DNA of 60,535 nucleotides from Candidatus Martarchaeota archaeon (GTDB lineage Archaea; Micrarchaeota; Micrarchaeia; Micrarchaeales; CABMGC01): NCBI GenBank assembly GCA_023476545.1, contig JAMCYP010000021.1, positions 1 to 60,535 of the forward strand, read 5' to 3'. Shown piece by piece: positions 1 to 9,440 of this stretch (position 1 is its first letter; each line of letters starts with the position of its first letter). The notes under the pieces were generated by a model. It saw only the letters and a program-made list of their open reading frames with translations, ran no database searches and was not told where the DNA came from. The position numbers and the translations under genes were made by a program.

Positions 1-33
1 GCGGGTTCGAGAGTTCAAATCTCTCCCCCTGCC
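1..33 (+). tRNA. 3' end of a tRNA gene, cut by the window edge
   Basis: A perfect 5-bp T stem (GAGAG at 9-13 with CTCTC at 21-25) closes the loop TTCAAAT, followed by a 7-nt acceptor 3' strand CCCCTGC at 26-32. The next base, C33, would be the discriminator. C73 is the hallmark of tRNA-His, so His is the best guess, but the anticodon lies outside the window and the identity is inferred. Confidence 0.7.
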
Positions 34-72
34 CTCCGTAAGAGCTTTAAGCTTCATCTTGGATGAATAGGC

Positions 73-600
73 ATGGCAAGAGGCAGGAATGCAGCGCAAC
101 ACGCCACCACTTCGAAGATCCTGGTAGTCGTTGGCATACTTATCGCATACTCGTTCTTCGCAACGGTCGGGCTGCTCACACTCAACGGCCAGCTTGCGGC
201 TCCAGGAGTGATCAACCCCCTGATAAAGTTCTCGGTTGGATCTCCATCTTATGCAAACACGACGAACCTAAAGCGGGTGCCGCTGAACCAGACCTTCTGC
301 CCTGAGAACGCAACGATACAGAAAGTGTCCGCGGGGTACAACGCTTATCTCTACTACACCAACGTTACTCCGGGTCAGGTCTTCAGGTACAGCCTGATAT
401 ACAACACCTCGATCGGCGAGTTTGCCAGCGCCACTGTGCTGCCGCCATTCAAGCTGGTCTCATACAGCAACGCGATCCAGAGCCGCATGGACTGCCTCGG
501 CTATCCTGACGCGCACGGCAACGCCACTGTGATGATACAGGCGCCGAACTCCAGCTACTTCGGCCCCATCTACGCGTTCCTGTACTTCAACAGGAGATAG
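73..600 (+). CDS. N-terminally anchored extracytoplasmic protein, unknown function
   Basis: The 175-residue product has a short basic N-terminus and one hydrophobic segment at about residues 15-38. The rest is a polar Asn/Ser/Thr/Tyr-rich domain with several N-x-S/T sequons and two cysteines that could pair. This is the layout of a membrane-anchored protein exposed outside the cell. The family is not recognised. The ATG at 73 is preferred because a TTTAAG element near 46-52 lies about 25 nt upstream, fitting leaderless transcription. The gene stands alone between a tRNA and a glycosyltransferase. Similar anchored proteins occur at 19814 and 21711. Confidence 0.7.
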   Translation: MARGRNAAQHATTSKILVVVGILIAYSFFATVGLLTLNGQLAAPGVINPLIKFSVGSPSYANTTNLKRVPLNQTFCPENATIQKVSAGYNAYLYYTNVTPGQVFRYSLIYNTSIGEFASATVLPPFKLVSYSNAIQSRMDCLGYPDAHGNATVMIQAPNSSYFGPIYAFLYFNRR

Positions 601-645
601 CGCCCAGATGCAGACTTATATAGGTTGAAAAGAGATAGGCTCACC

Positions 646-1365
646 ATGCCAAGCAACACAAGCCCAAGCATAAGCGTCATCATTCCCACGTACAACGAGG
701 AGAAGTACATAAGGAACGTGTTCGACGGCCTTCGCGATCAGACCTTCCGCAGCTTCGAGACGATAATCGTCGACTGGAACAGCAAGGACTCCACCAGGGA
801 GATAGCTAAGCAGTATGGCGCTAGGGTGCTTGTCGAGAAGGGCAAGGGCATAGGAAGGGCAAGGAACAGGGGCGCCGAGGCTGCCCGAGGCAATCTGCTC
901 GTCTTCCTCGACGCGGACACAAGGCCGCAGAGCGGACTGCTTAAGGCGTATGCCGCTGCGTTCGCTTCCGGAAGGATTGTCGCCGCCACCGGCCCCATAC
1001 TCCCGCTGGAGAAGACAAGCAAGAGGATACGCGCAGGGTACAAGTTCGTCTCTGTACTCTTCGTGAAGGTGTCGATACTCATGGGCCAGCCGTCAATAGT
1101 GGGCTCGAACTTCGCCGTCAGAAAGGACGCGTTCAGGAAGGTAGGCGGCTTCGACGAGAGGTACATGACGCACGAGGACTACGACCTCTCTCTAAGGCTG
1201 AAGAAGGCGGGCAGGATAGTGTACGTAAACGATGCCGTCGTGCACGCGAGCATCCGCCGCGTCAAGGCGTGGGGCGTCTTCGGCTACTTCACCTACCACA
1301 CCGGCAACATGTTTAGATACCACCTCCTGAGGAAGCCGAAGGAGGAGTACGACCCTATACGCTGA
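646..1365 (+). CDS. Family 2 glycosyltransferase
   Basis: This is a GT-A fold glycosyltransferase that should transfer a sugar from a nucleotide donor to a lipid or glycan at the inner face of the membrane. The N-terminus has the GT2 opening SVIIPTYNEEKYI. It is followed by DWNSKDST, the DxD-like VFLDADTRP that binds metal and nucleotide sugar, a GSNFAVRK region, and GGFDERYMTHEDYDLSLRL with the catalytic-base ED motif. There is no membrane segment. The reading frame is open back to a TTG at 625, but a TATA box CTTATATA at 613-620 sits about 27 nt before the ATG at 646, which supports that ATG. Acceptor and sugar cannot be told from sequence. A role in surface glycosylation is inferred. Confidence 0.88.
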   Translation: MPSNTSPSISVIIPTYNEEKYIRNVFDGLRDQTFRSFETIIVDWNSKDSTREIAKQYGARVLVEKGKGIGRARNRGAEAARGNLLVFLDADTRPQSGLLKAYAAAFASGRIVAATGPILPLEKTSKRIRAGYKFVSVLFVKVSILMGQPSIVGSNFAVRKDAFRKVGGFDERYMTHEDYDLSLRLKKAGRIVYVNDAVVHASIRRVKAWGVFGYFTYHTGNMFRYHLLRKPKEEYDPIR

Positions 1366-1469
1366 ATTGCCTCGTGAAAGCACTCAGCAAGCATTATAAA
1401 CTTTTTCAACAAATAGCATATGAGCTCTTTATTAAGACCCACAGCGAATAATGTGCGCTAGCTGATCCA

Positions 1470-1652
1470 ATGGAGTATACTAAATTTGAGAAGGCGAGGA
1501 TTGTAGGCGCGAGAGCGCTGCAGCTCGCCTACGGGGCCCCGCCCCTGATAAAGGTGCCCGAGGGCGTGGCGGATCCGCTCGCCCTGGCAGAGCTGGAGTT
1601 CAAGGAAGACGTAATACCGATAGCTGTAGTCAGGGGCAAGGTGCAGAAGTGA
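1470..1652 (+). CDS. rpoK: DNA-directed RNA polymerase subunit K (Rpo6)
   Basis: This 60-residue protein matches archaeal RpoK, the counterpart of eukaryotic RPB6 and bacterial omega, which clamps the largest subunit of RNA polymerase. The conserved core [20 protein letters not shown] and the following PPLI and LALAELE segments are all present. The length is normal for the archaeal short form. Its TGA overlaps the ATG of the geranylgeranyl reductase gene (TGATG at 1650-1654), so the two are co-transcribed and probably translationally coupled. TATA-like elements lie near 1392-1400 and 1430-1437. Confidence 0.93.
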   Translation: MEYTKFEKARIVGARALQLAYGAPPLIKVPEGVADPLALAELEFKEDVIPIAVVRGKVQK

Positions 1653-3091
1653 TGGAGCAGAGCTACGACGTCATAGTAGCGGGCGCGGGCATGGCCGGCG
1701 CTCTGGCCGCGATCTCCGCCGCGAAGGGCGGCACAAAGGTTCTGCTTCTTGACAGGAACGATCAGCAGGAAGCGGGCAAGAAGACCAACTGGGGATGGGT
1801 CTGCGGCGACGCTGTCGCAAAGGCACACATAGATTTCATAGAGAAGGAGACGGGCATAAGGCTGGGCGAGCCGGAGCTTGACCACAAGGTCGACGGCGTA
1901 TACGTTCTCAGCCCGGACATGAAGAACAAGTTCATGTTCGAGGGAGCCGGCTACACGCTGGACAGGCCCAAGTACGCAAGGAGGATGGTGCAGGAGGCCA
2001 TCAAACTCGGCGTCGACTACAAGCCCAGACACGAGGTCGAGGGACCCGTCGTAGAGAACGGCGAACTCGTCGGAGTGTTCGGAAAGGACGACAAGACGCA
2101 GCACTATGAGGTACGCGCCAAGATAATCATCGACTGCCTGGGCATGGCGAGCACGCTGAGGAGGAGGCTCCCGCCTAACGAGTTCATAGAGAAGGACGTT
2201 AGCACCGAAGACATAGAGTCTACCGGCAGGTACATAGCGAGGTTTGACCATGTCAGCGAGGACCTCAACTACTACGATCCGAACAACGCGATAATACATT
2301 TGAACCAGCAGCTCGCACCTGGAGGCTACGGCTGGGTCTTCCCCAAGAGCGACGGCAAGATAAACATAGGAATAGGGGTGGAGAAGAAGAGCCTTGATAA
2401 GCGCAACGCGAAGATGGGCAAGACCGACACGCTGCACAAGCTCATAGACGAGTACGTGGCGTGGAACCCGGTGCTGAAGAACATGAAGGTTGACGAGACC
2501 GACCGCAACGGCAAGGGCTACTGGTCAGTGGCGGTGCGCAGGCAGTTCGACAGCCTTGTATACAAGAACTACCTCGGCGCCGGAGACACGATGACGATGC
2601 CGAACCCGATAAGCGCGGGAGGAATAGGCCCTGCTATGGTCGCTGGCATACTTGCAGGTCAGACCGCAGCGGAGGCTGTTGCGGCAAATGACACAAGCAT
2701 GGACTTCCTGTGGAAGTACAACATCAGATTCAACGACGCATACGGAAACAAGACCGCAGGGCTCGAGGTCTTCAGGATCTATCTGCAGAGCCTGAACAAC
2801 GACCTGATCAACTACGGCATGAGCCACTTCCTATCGAAGAAGGAGGCGGAGGCGATGAGCTACGGACTCGTGCCTGAGATAGGCATCGCAAGCACGTTCC
2901 AGAAGGTGCTGAGCGGAATTGCAAACATGAACGCTTTCAAGAACCTGCTCTACGCCCACGGGGCTATGAAGAGGCTGATAGAGGTGTACAAGAAGTACCC
3001 CGCGGGCCCGAACGAGTTCAAGAACTGGAAGGGCATAGTTGCAAAGGAGATCTCGGAAGCGAAGGCAAAGTTCCCCGCGAATCCGGTGTAG
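1652..3091 (+). CDS. Geranylgeranyl reductase family FAD-dependent oxidoreductase
   Basis: Members of this family saturate the isoprenoid double bonds of archaeal ether lipids (digeranylgeranylglycerophospholipid reductase). The N-terminal dinucleotide-binding motif VAGAGMAGALAA, followed by the acidic end LLLDR, binds FAD. Later family blocks include GGYGWVFPKSDGKINIGIGV and the second FAD contact NPISAGGIGPAMVAG. The product is 479 residues, a little longer than most homologs. The frame also offers a GTG at 1649, but the ATG at 1652 overlaps the rpoK stop and begins the family sequence directly. The gene ends 14 nt from a convergent phosphoesterase gene. Assignment to lipid saturation rather than another prenyl substrate is inferred. 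Confidence 0.88.
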   Translation: MEQSYDVIVAGAGMAGALAAISAAKGGTKVLLLDRNDQQEAGKKTNWGWVCGDAVAKAHIDFIEKETGIRLGEPELDHKVDGVYVLSPDMKNKFMFEGAGYTLDRPKYARRMVQEAIKLGVDYKPRHEVEGPVVENGELVGVFGKDDKTQHYEVRAKIIIDCLGMASTLRRRLPPNEFIEKDVSTEDIESTGRYIARFDHVSEDLNYYDPNNAIIHLNQQLAPGGYGWVFPKSDGKINIGIGVEKKSLDKRNAKMGKTDTLHKLIDEYVAWNPVLKNMKVDETDRNGKGYWSVAVRRQFDSLVYKNYLGAGDTMTMPNPISAGGIGPAMVAGILAGQTAAEAVAANDTSMDFLWKYNIRFNDAYGNKTAGLEVFRIYLQSLNNDLINYGMSHFLSKKEAEAMSYGLVPEIGIASTFQKVLSGIANMNAFKNLLYAHGAMKRLIEVYKKYPAGPNEFKNWKGIVAKEISEAKAKFPANPV

Positions 3092-3105
3092 ACGCTCTCA
3101 TCTTC

Positions 3106-3846
3106 TTACATGTCGGCTGACATGAGGTCCTTTACCCTGCCGATCAGCGAGCCATCCATTCCGTAGACGTCCGCCTTTCCAAACTCGAAGACATCGTTCT
3201 TGAACATCGGCAGGTAGAGCTTCGTCTTCGGGCTGAGGGCGCTGCCAGTTATGAGGCTGTTGAACGAAGGCGCCGCGACAAGTTTCACTGCTCTGTTGTA
3301 GCGCGCATACTTCTTCGACGCCTTGGCTGTGACCTTTGAGACGATCCATATCTTCTCCAGCGAGTCGTTGTTCCTGAGCGCGTAGTGCCCGTGACCCACA
3401 ACCACATACCTCTCCATCATCGCGGCACTGGAGGGCCACGAGTTGCCATGCGTCAACGCCACGCCCCCGATTATCATCTCGCTTTCGACAGGTATCTTGA
3501 AGCCCATGTTGGAAAGCACCCGCCCAATCCCTCCATCGTGGTTTCCGCGGACCACGCAGGTATCTGCGCCGGCTATGCTCTCAAAGAACGTCTTGAGCTC
3601 GCGGTACTCGGCGAACTTCGGCGAGCCTATGCTCTCCTTCACGTCGCCCAGCAGGACCAACCTCCTTGCCTTCGCCTCCTTGTACGTTTCAAGCAGGCTT
3701 TCGGCCATGCGTTCCGTTGCGCGCTGGAAGTAGAAGCCCTTCTCCCTCAGCTTCAGGTGCATGCCTATGTGAAGGTCGCCGACAACGAGCGCGCGCTCCT
3801 TCCTGATCAGCAGCGCCGGCCTGCCTTTCACGAACGATACGAGCAT
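3106..3846 (-). CDS. Calcineurin-like metallophosphoesterase (ICC-like, COG1407 type)
   Basis: The 246-residue product has the metallophosphoesterase motifs in order: VVGDLHIG (D-x-H), LLGDVKE (GD), VVRGNHDGG (GNHD), LTHGN and VVGHGHY (GHxH). These bind the two metals of the phosphoesterase core. The gene overlaps no other if it starts at the ATG at 3846. A much longer open frame runs to 4323 but would cross the oppositely oriented protease gene, and a TATA element (AAGTATAATA) lies about 28 nt before 3846. The family has a proposed role in DNA or nucleotide metabolism, and the substrate here is unknown. Confidence 0.87.
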   Translation of the reverse strand: MLVSFVKGRPALLIRKERALVVGDLHIGMHLKLREKGFYFQRATERMAESLLETYKEAKARRLVLLGDVKESIGSPKFAEYRELKTFFESIAGADTCVVRGNHDGGIGRVLSNMGFKIPVESEMIIGGVALTHGNSWPSSAAMMERYVVVGHGHYALRNNDSLEKIWIVSKVTAKASKKYARYNRAVKLVAAPSFNSLITGSALSPKTKLYLPMFKNDVFEFGKADVYGMDGSLIGRVKDLMSADM

Positions 3847-3904
3847 CAACCTCTCATTCTCAAAGCAGTTTATTATACTTGACAGCCGAATACAGCAAGA
3901 GCGC

Positions 3905-4975
3905 ATGGCAGACGCCTTAAAGATCGCAAGGATATGGGGCATAGACATAGACCTGCACTGGACCTTCATAGCGCTGCTGCTCGTAACGCTGTACATAAGC
4001 ATATACAGCAGCCTCATCCTCTTCGTAATAATAGTGCTGCTCTTCGTCTGCGTGCTGGTGCATGAGCTTGCGCACTCGTTCGTCTCGCTCAGGAACGGCA
4101 TACCGGTCAGCAGGATAATGCTGCTGCCCCTCGGCGGCGTCTCGATCATAGACCTGGCCAACATAGACCCCAGGGTGGAGTTCAACATAGCCATAGCCGG
4201 GCCGCTGATGAGCTTCCTGCTCGGCGCGGTCTTCGGCTTACTTTCGGTGCTGTCGCCTATCGGGCCGGTAACAAGCCTGCTGCAGACGCTCTTCCTGCTC
4301 AACATCCTCCTCGGCGGATTCAACCTGCTGCCAGCATTTCCGACCGACGGAGGGCGCGTATTCAGGAGCTACCTTGAGAGGAAGCACGACGAGTACGTGG
4401 CGACCGAGCTGACGGTCAAGGCGAGCAACATAATCCTCGGGCTCTTCGTGCTGGGAACCGTGGCATACGTGCTGCTGATAGACGCGCCCTTCTACTCCAA
4501 GGAGTTCATCTTCCTCTGGAACCTGCTCATAGTCTTCTTCCTCTACGGCGGCGCCCGCCAGGAGAAGCAGATGATGGAGATAAAGAGAAGGTCGCGGGGC
4601 ATAAAGCTGGGCACTCTGGCCACCAGGCACTTCGCGCTCGTCAAGCCGGAGAGCAACGTCAAGGAGATGTACGACAAGGTGAGGCTTAGCAAGGAGCACC
4701 TGCTCATAACCAAACTCAGGGGAGGGACCTACGCGTACATCAACCTTCTCGGCAAGACCGCGCTGCGCCCAGGCGCGTTGGCGGGCGACGTTGCAGTCAA
4801 GATACCCAGCGTAGATTCCGGAGAGAACATAGTCGACGCGCTAGAGACCATGGAGTCTAACGAAGCTGGGATAGCGGCGGTGACGCGACGCGGAAAACTG
4901 GTCGGGATAGTTACCATATCGCACATCCAGGCGTTCCTCTCGCTGCACGCGCTGAGGGCCCAGAGCCAAAAGTAA
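3905..4975 (+). CDS. Site-2 protease family (M50) zinc metalloprotease with CBS-like C-terminus
   Basis: This is a polytopic membrane metalloprotease that cuts substrates within the membrane. The zinc ligands are in LVHELAHS (HExxH) at about residues 52-59 and in the later NLLPAFPTDGGRVF motif, whose Asp is the third ligand. Several hydrophobic segments surround both motifs. The last 130 or so residues are soluble and resemble a CBS pair (NEAGIAAVTRRGKLVGIVTI), which in relatives senses adenine nucleotides. The length of 356 is typical of archaeal S2P-CBS proteins. The gene is divergent from the phosphoesterase, with 58 nt between starts. The substrate is not predictable. Confidence 0.9.
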   Translation: MADALKIARIWGIDIDLHWTFIALLLVTLYISIYSSLILFVIIVLLFVCVLVHELAHSFVSLRNGIPVSRIMLLPLGGVSIIDLANIDPRVEFNIAIAGPLMSFLLGAVFGLLSVLSPIGPVTSLLQTLFLLNILLGGFNLLPAFPTDGGRVFRSYLERKHDEYVATELTVKASNIILGLFVLGTVAYVLLIDAPFYSKEFIFLWNLLIVFFLYGGARQEKQMMEIKRRSRGIKLGTLATRHFALVKPESNVKEMYDKVRLSKEHLLITKLRGGTYAYINLLGKTALRPGALAGDVAVKIPSVDSGENIVDALETMESNEAGIAAVTRRGKLVGIVTISHIQAFLSLHALRAQSQK

Positions 4976-5001
4976 TTTAAATCCTCTTTCTCCACTGGAT
5001 A

Positions 5002-8000
5002 GTGCGACCAGTGGTATTAGTGCTCTACCTCAAATCCATGAGCATAGACAAGTTTAAGTCATTCAAGCACATTAGCGTTATTTTCAACAAGGGCTTCAAC
5101 TGCGTAGTCGGGCCCAACGGCAGCGGAAAGAGCAACATAGTAGATGCGCTGCTCTTTTCTCTAGGTGAGAACTCGCTGCGCAGACTCAGGGTCGACCGCC
5201 TGCAGTATCTTATACGCGAAGGATCGAGCCGCGGCTCCTCAAGCCTGTCAAAGGCGCACGTGAAGATAGAGCTGGATGGCGACGAGAAGTTCGAGATAAC
5301 GAGAGGCATACGCGCTGACGGCAAGACGGTATACAGGCTCAACGGCAAGCGCATGACCCGACAGGATGTCATAGAGGTGCTCAAGAAGCACATGGTGCAC
5401 ATAGACGAGACCAGCACCATAGCTCAGGGCGAGATCAACAAGATAATCGAGGCGAACGCCAAGCAGCGCAGAGAGTTCATAGACATAGCTGCTGGCATAC
5501 AGGAGTTCGAGTACAAGAAGAAGGAGGCGATGTCCGAGCTTGAGAAGGTGGGAGTAAGGGTGAGCACCGCGCAGGCGATGCTCAACGAGAGGCTCTCGTT
5601 CCTGAACGAGCTTGCAAAGGAGAAGGATGCAGCGGAGAGCTACCTGACGATGAGCAAGAGGCTTAAGGCGCTCAACTACAGCATACTCATCAGGAAGCAG
5701 AAGGCGTCGCAGCTCTCGCTTGACGGCTACGCCAAGGAGATAGCGAAGCTTGAGGGAGAGAAGAAGGCGGTGGAGGCGAAGCTGGCCGAGTACTCCGGCA
5801 AGATATCCGCGCTGTCAGAGGAGAGGCAGAAGATATCGGACATGCTCACCAACAACACCAGCGCGCTCGACGGCGTCAACAAGAAGCTCGGGTATGTGAG
5901 CAACGAGCTCAGCGCGCTGGAGGTCAAGATGACAAACGGCACGTCAACGATCGAGGAGACGGAGGGGCAGATATCCGCGCTTACGGCGGAGACGAAGGCA
6001 GCAGCGGATCAGATCAGGGCAGACGCGGAGGAGGCGGCTGGCATAAGGTCAAAGCTGGGCGAGCTTGAGGCGCAGGCGAAGAAGCTCGGCGTCTCTGGCG
6101 GTCCGGGCGAGTCCGGGAAGAGGGTCAAGGAGCTAGACGTGTCGATATCCGCGCTTGAGAAGGATTTTGCACAGGCGCAGGAGAAGTTCTCAAGGCTGCA
6201 GACGGAGAAGACGCTCACAGATTCAAAGAAGGTCGACGCTGCAGGCAGCGTCTCCAAGCTTGCGAAGCAGATAGAGGAGGAGATGGCTGCCGCGAAGGAG
6301 ATGGAGAAGAAGGCGCAGGCAGAGAAGTCAAAGAAGGAGCGCGCGGAGAAGGCATCGGTGGAGCTCCAGTCACGGGCAGAGGAGCTCAGGGAGACGCTCT
6401 CCGGACTGGACAGCCAGATAATCACGCTCAAGGAGCAGAGGGCTGCAAGCCACTCCCGCGACGGGGCCATGCAGGGCAAGCTGAAGGCGGCATTCGCCGA
6501 CTCTCCCGGATTCTTCGGAACCGTGGCTGACCTCTGCACATACGATGGCAAGAACGCCGAGGCTGTGGAGTCTGCCGCAGGTTCGAGGTTCAACTACTTC
6601 GTTGTGGACAGCATCGAGACCGCGAACGAGATGATACAGTACCTGAGGAAGCAGAACCTGGGCCGCGCCACGTTCATGCCCCTGCGCGAGCTGCGCGTTG
6701 AGACCGAGTCGAAGGAGAAGGGGCTGCAGCACCTGACCAGCCTGCTGAAGTACGACTCAAAGTTCGCGAAGGTCTTCGAGTACATATTCAGCAACACGTA
6801 CCTTGTCAACGATGTTGACGAGGCCAAGTCGATAGGCATAGGCAGGCACAGGTACGTGACCGCATCAGGCGAGCTCGTGGAGCGGGCGGGCATAGTGTCC
6901 GGAGGCTCAAGGGCTAAGGTGCTCTCGATCGCAAGCATAGAGAAGAAGCTAAAGGAACTCGAGTCGGCAAGGACTGGCGCGTTCTCAGAGGCTCGCGACA
7001 TAGACTCAAGGCACTTCAACAGCAGGAAGGAGGTGGCGGAAGCTGACATAGCGTTCGCCGCAGCCAACTCATCCATACAGGAGTACAACACGCGCATAAA
7101 GGAGCTCGGCAGGCAGAAGTCTGAGATCGAGTCCTCGCTCAGCGCTTCCGATAAGGAAACGGTAAAGGCGGTGTCTGAGCTCGAGTCCTTGGGCAGAAAG
7201 GCGGCCCAGCTCGCCAAGGAGCTGGAGCAGAAGAAGCAGGAGCGCAGCGTCGCCTACAACGAGTCGCTTGAAGCGGCGCAGAAGGGCATGAGCAAGGAGG
7301 CCGCTGACAGACTCTCATCGGTCAACAAGGAGATCGAGGCGGCGAAGATAAGGCTCGCGGAGATACAGCAGCAGGACAAGATGCTCAACGGAACCTCGCA
7401 GCAGAAAGGCAGGGAGCTTGCGGAGAGGAACTCGCTGCTCGAGAAGAGCAGGAAGGCGCAGGCGGAGTACGTTAAGAGAAAGACGGAACTGCAGAAGGAG
7501 CAGGTGCAGATAGAGAGCAGGATGAAGAAGAGCAGCAAGAGCAACAAGGAGGCGCTGGAGAGGCAGGACTCCATAGCAAAGGAGCTGGAGAAGCTCATCA
7601 CAGAGCAGGCCGGGCAGAACGCGAGGTCAGAGGGCGTGGAGAAGCAGGCGAACGACGTGCGCGTGAGGCAGGGCCAGGTCGAGATGAGGCTCAACGACAT
7701 AGCTGCGGAGCTTACCGCCTACGGCAACGCGCAGCCAGAACTCCTCAACGAGGACGTGGAGAAGATGGAGAAGGAGTCGGGAGTGCTCGCCACGAAGATA
7801 GAGGCCCTTGGCAACGTAAACCTCAAGGCGCCGGAGGCGTACGACGAGAAGGCGCAGAGCGTCAACGAGGCCACAGTCAAGGTCAACACCCTCGAGGGCG
7901 AGAAGAAGGCGGTGCTTGCCATGATAGAGGAGATAGACTCGAAGAAGCTCAACGCTTTCATAACCACTTTCAACGAGGTGAGCAAGAACTTCAGCAAGCT

Positions 8001-8406
8001 CTACAACTACATCTACCCGGGCAAGGCCAGGATAGAGCTCGATGACGTCAACAACCCGCTTAACACGGGCCTGAGCATAAAGATAGAGGACCCGAATTTC
8101 GTCGGCCACACACGCGGCCTCTCCGGCGGGCAGAAGTCCCTCATCTCCCTGATGCTCCTCTTCTCGATACACATGTGCAAGCCGTCTAGCATTTACCTCT
8201 TCGACGAGATAGACACCGCGCTTGACAAAGAGAACTCGCAGAAGCTGTCGCAGCTGATAAAGCAGATGGCAAAGGAGGCGCAGTTCATAGTGGTGAGCCA
8301 CAACGACTCGCTGATAGTCAATGCCGATGTGGCCGTAGGCGTCACGAAGAGCGGCGGCGACTCCCAAGTGTATGGCATAGAAATATCAAACGTTAGTAAG
8401 CAATAG
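5002..8406 (+). CDS. smc: Chromosome segregation ATPase SMC
   Basis: SMC forms the ring ATPase that organises and segregates the chromosome. Walker A GPNGSGKSN is near residue 37. Two long coiled coils rich in Glu, Lys and Ala flank a hinge at about residues 500-660 (FFGTVADLCTYDGK ... AGIVSGGSRAK). The C-terminal head carries the signature LSGGQKSLISL and Walker B IYLFDEIDTALD. The total of 1134 residues is normal. Possible starts are GTGs at 5002, 5011 and 5020. A TTTAAAT box at 4977-4983 places transcription near 5005. The family alignment would tolerate starting at 5020. The gene is followed closely by a signal peptidase gene. No ScpA/B partner is seen in this window. Confidence 0.95.
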   Translation: MRPVVLVLYLKSMSIDKFKSFKHISVIFNKGFNCVVGPNGSGKSNIVDALLFSLGENSLRRLRVDRLQYLIREGSSRGSSSLSKAHVKIELDGDEKFEITRGIRADGKTVYRLNGKRMTRQDVIEVLKKHMVHIDETSTIAQGEINKIIEANAKQRREFIDIAAGIQEFEYKKKEAMSELEKVGVRVSTAQAMLNERLSFLNELAKEKDAAESYLTMSKRLKALNYSILIRKQKASQLSLDGYAKEIAKLEGEKKAVEAKLAEYSGKISALSEERQKISDMLTNNTSALDGVNKKLGYVSNELSALEVKMTNGTSTIEETEGQISALTAETKAAADQIRADAEEAAGIRSKLGELEAQAKKLGVSGGPGESGKRVKELDVSISALEKDFAQAQEKFSRLQTEKTLTDSKKVDAAGSVSKLAKQIEEEMAAAKEMEKKAQAEKSKKERAEKASVELQSRAEELRETLSGLDSQIITLKEQRAASHSRDGAMQGKLKAAFADSPGFFGTVADLCTYDGKNAEAVESAAGSRFNYFVVDSIETANEMIQYLRKQNLGRATFMPLRELRVETESKEKGLQHLTSLLKYDSKFAKVFEYIFSNTYLVNDVDEAKSIGIGRHRYVTASGELVERAGIVSGGSRAKVLSIASIEKKLKELESARTGAFSEARDIDSRHFNSRKEVAEADIAFAAANSSIQEYNTRIKELGRQKSEIESSLSASDKETVKAVSELESLGRKAAQLAKELEQKKQERSVAYNESLEAAQKGMSKEAADRLSSVNKEIEAAKIRLAEIQQQDKMLNGTSQQKGRELAERNSLLEKSRKAQAEYVKRKTELQKEQVQIESRMKKSSKSNKEALERQDSIAKELEKLITEQAGQNARSEGVEKQANDVRVRQGQVEMRLNDIAAELTAYGNAQPELLNEDVEKMEKESGVLATKIEALGNVNLKAPEAYDEKAQSVNEATVKVNTLEGEKKAVLAMIEEIDSKKLNAFITTFNEVSKNFSKLYNYIYPGKARIELDDVNNPLNTGLSIKIEDPNFVGHTRGLSGGQKSLISLMLLFSIHMCKPSSIYLFDEIDTALDKENSQKLSQLIKQMAKEAQFIVVSHNDSLIVNADVAVGVTKSGGDSQVYGIEISNVSKQ

Positions 8407-8420
8407 TACTGGTTGTTTCC

Positions 8421-9437
8421 TTGAAGGTTAGGAAGAAAAAGAAGGAGCCAAGCCTGTCATGGCTCCTCTACATTCTCTTGGTGGCTCTGATCATAGTCTA
8501 CGCGCTGTACGGCAACATAGTCATAGGCGCTGTCGCATTCTTCCTGATAATAATCATACTTGTTTTCGAGGTCAAGACCAGCATAGCGACTGAGGGCACG
8601 AAGAAGAGCCTTGTCGACATAGGCGCGGCGGTGGGCGCCGCGATAGTCGTCTGGGTGCTGCTCATAGTTGTCCTGCAGACCCCGGCCCCCGTGGACGCGG
8701 TGTCGAGCTGCAGCATGCTTCCCGTCATGCACCGCGGAGACCTGGTGGTGCTTCACGGCATCGGCAACGTCTCGAGCTTCGCGGCACAGCACAACGTGCC
8801 CGTGATAAACGTCAGCAGGTCCGCATTCGACAAGATGGAGGGCAACATGTCCAACGAGTTCCTGGCATATTTCGCATACGCTGACAACGCGTCGAGAATC
8901 GCGTACGCGATAGCGAACAACACCACGTACAACGTCAGCCTCTACAACACGCTCTGCGCATCCCAGTACACGTACCTCAACCAGCCAGGCAAGATAGCCA
9001 CCTGCCAAGTCTCGGCGAAGGAGCAGGCCCGCAACCTGATACGATACAACTACTCGCTCGGCAGCATAAACATAGGCGGCCAGCTCTTCAAGGCCATATA
9101 CACATCGCAGATAAGCATAGGCAACACCACGCTCTCAGAGAACTACAGCAATCCCATAATCGTGTACAAGACCACCAGCCGCGACTCGTTCAGCGGGGAC
9201 ATAATACACAGGCTCTACGCCGTGCTCAACGTTAGCGGCGAGTACTACTTCCTCACAAAGGGCGACAACAACCAGGCGCTCGACATAGAGTTCGGCAACT
9301 ACCCCGCGAACCAGAGCGCGGTCCTCGGATATGTCATAGCGGACATACCTGTAGTGGGCTACGTAAAGCTGCTGCTGAGCGGCCAGATCGCCACTCCCGC
9401 AGGCTGCAACCAGACGCTGTCCACGAACCCTCCATAG
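8421..9437 (+). CDS. Signal peptidase I (S26B/Sec11 type) with large internal insertion
   Basis: This membrane peptidase should remove signal peptides from exported proteins. Four hydrophobic stretches occupy residues 13-50 and 63-86. The nucleophile box SSCSMLPVMHRGDLVVL gives Ser98. The archaeal/eukaryotic histidine box appears as GDIIHRLYAVL with His263, and the GDNN box is at 281-284. The Ser and His boxes are about 165 residues apart, whereas in ordinary archaeal enzymes they are a few dozen apart. The intervening Asn/Ser/Tyr-rich segment looks like an extra exterior domain. The start TTG at 8421 lies 14 nt after the SMC stop. Abundant exported proteins in this window would be its substrates (inference). 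Confidence 0.82.
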   Translation: MKVRKKKKEPSLSWLLYILLVALIIVYALYGNIVIGAVAFFLIIIILVFEVKTSIATEGTKKSLVDIGAAVGAAIVVWVLLIVVLQTPAPVDAVSSCSMLPVMHRGDLVVLHGIGNVSSFAAQHNVPVINVSRSAFDKMEGNMSNEFLAYFAYADNASRIAYAIANNTTYNVSLYNTLCASQYTYLNQPGKIATCQVSAKEQARNLIRYNYSLGSINIGGQLFKAIYTSQISIGNTTLSENYSNPIIVYKTTSRDSFSGDIIHRLYAVLNVSGEYYFLTKGDNNQALDIEFGNYPANQSAVLGYVIADIPVVGYVKLLLSGQIATPAGCNQTLSTNPP

Positions 9438-9440
9438 GAA

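Noticed and set aside
3847-4323. N-terminal extension of the metallophosphoesterase frame
   Set aside because: It would run antisense across the site-2 protease gene, and the phosphoesterase domain and promoter both place the start at 3846.
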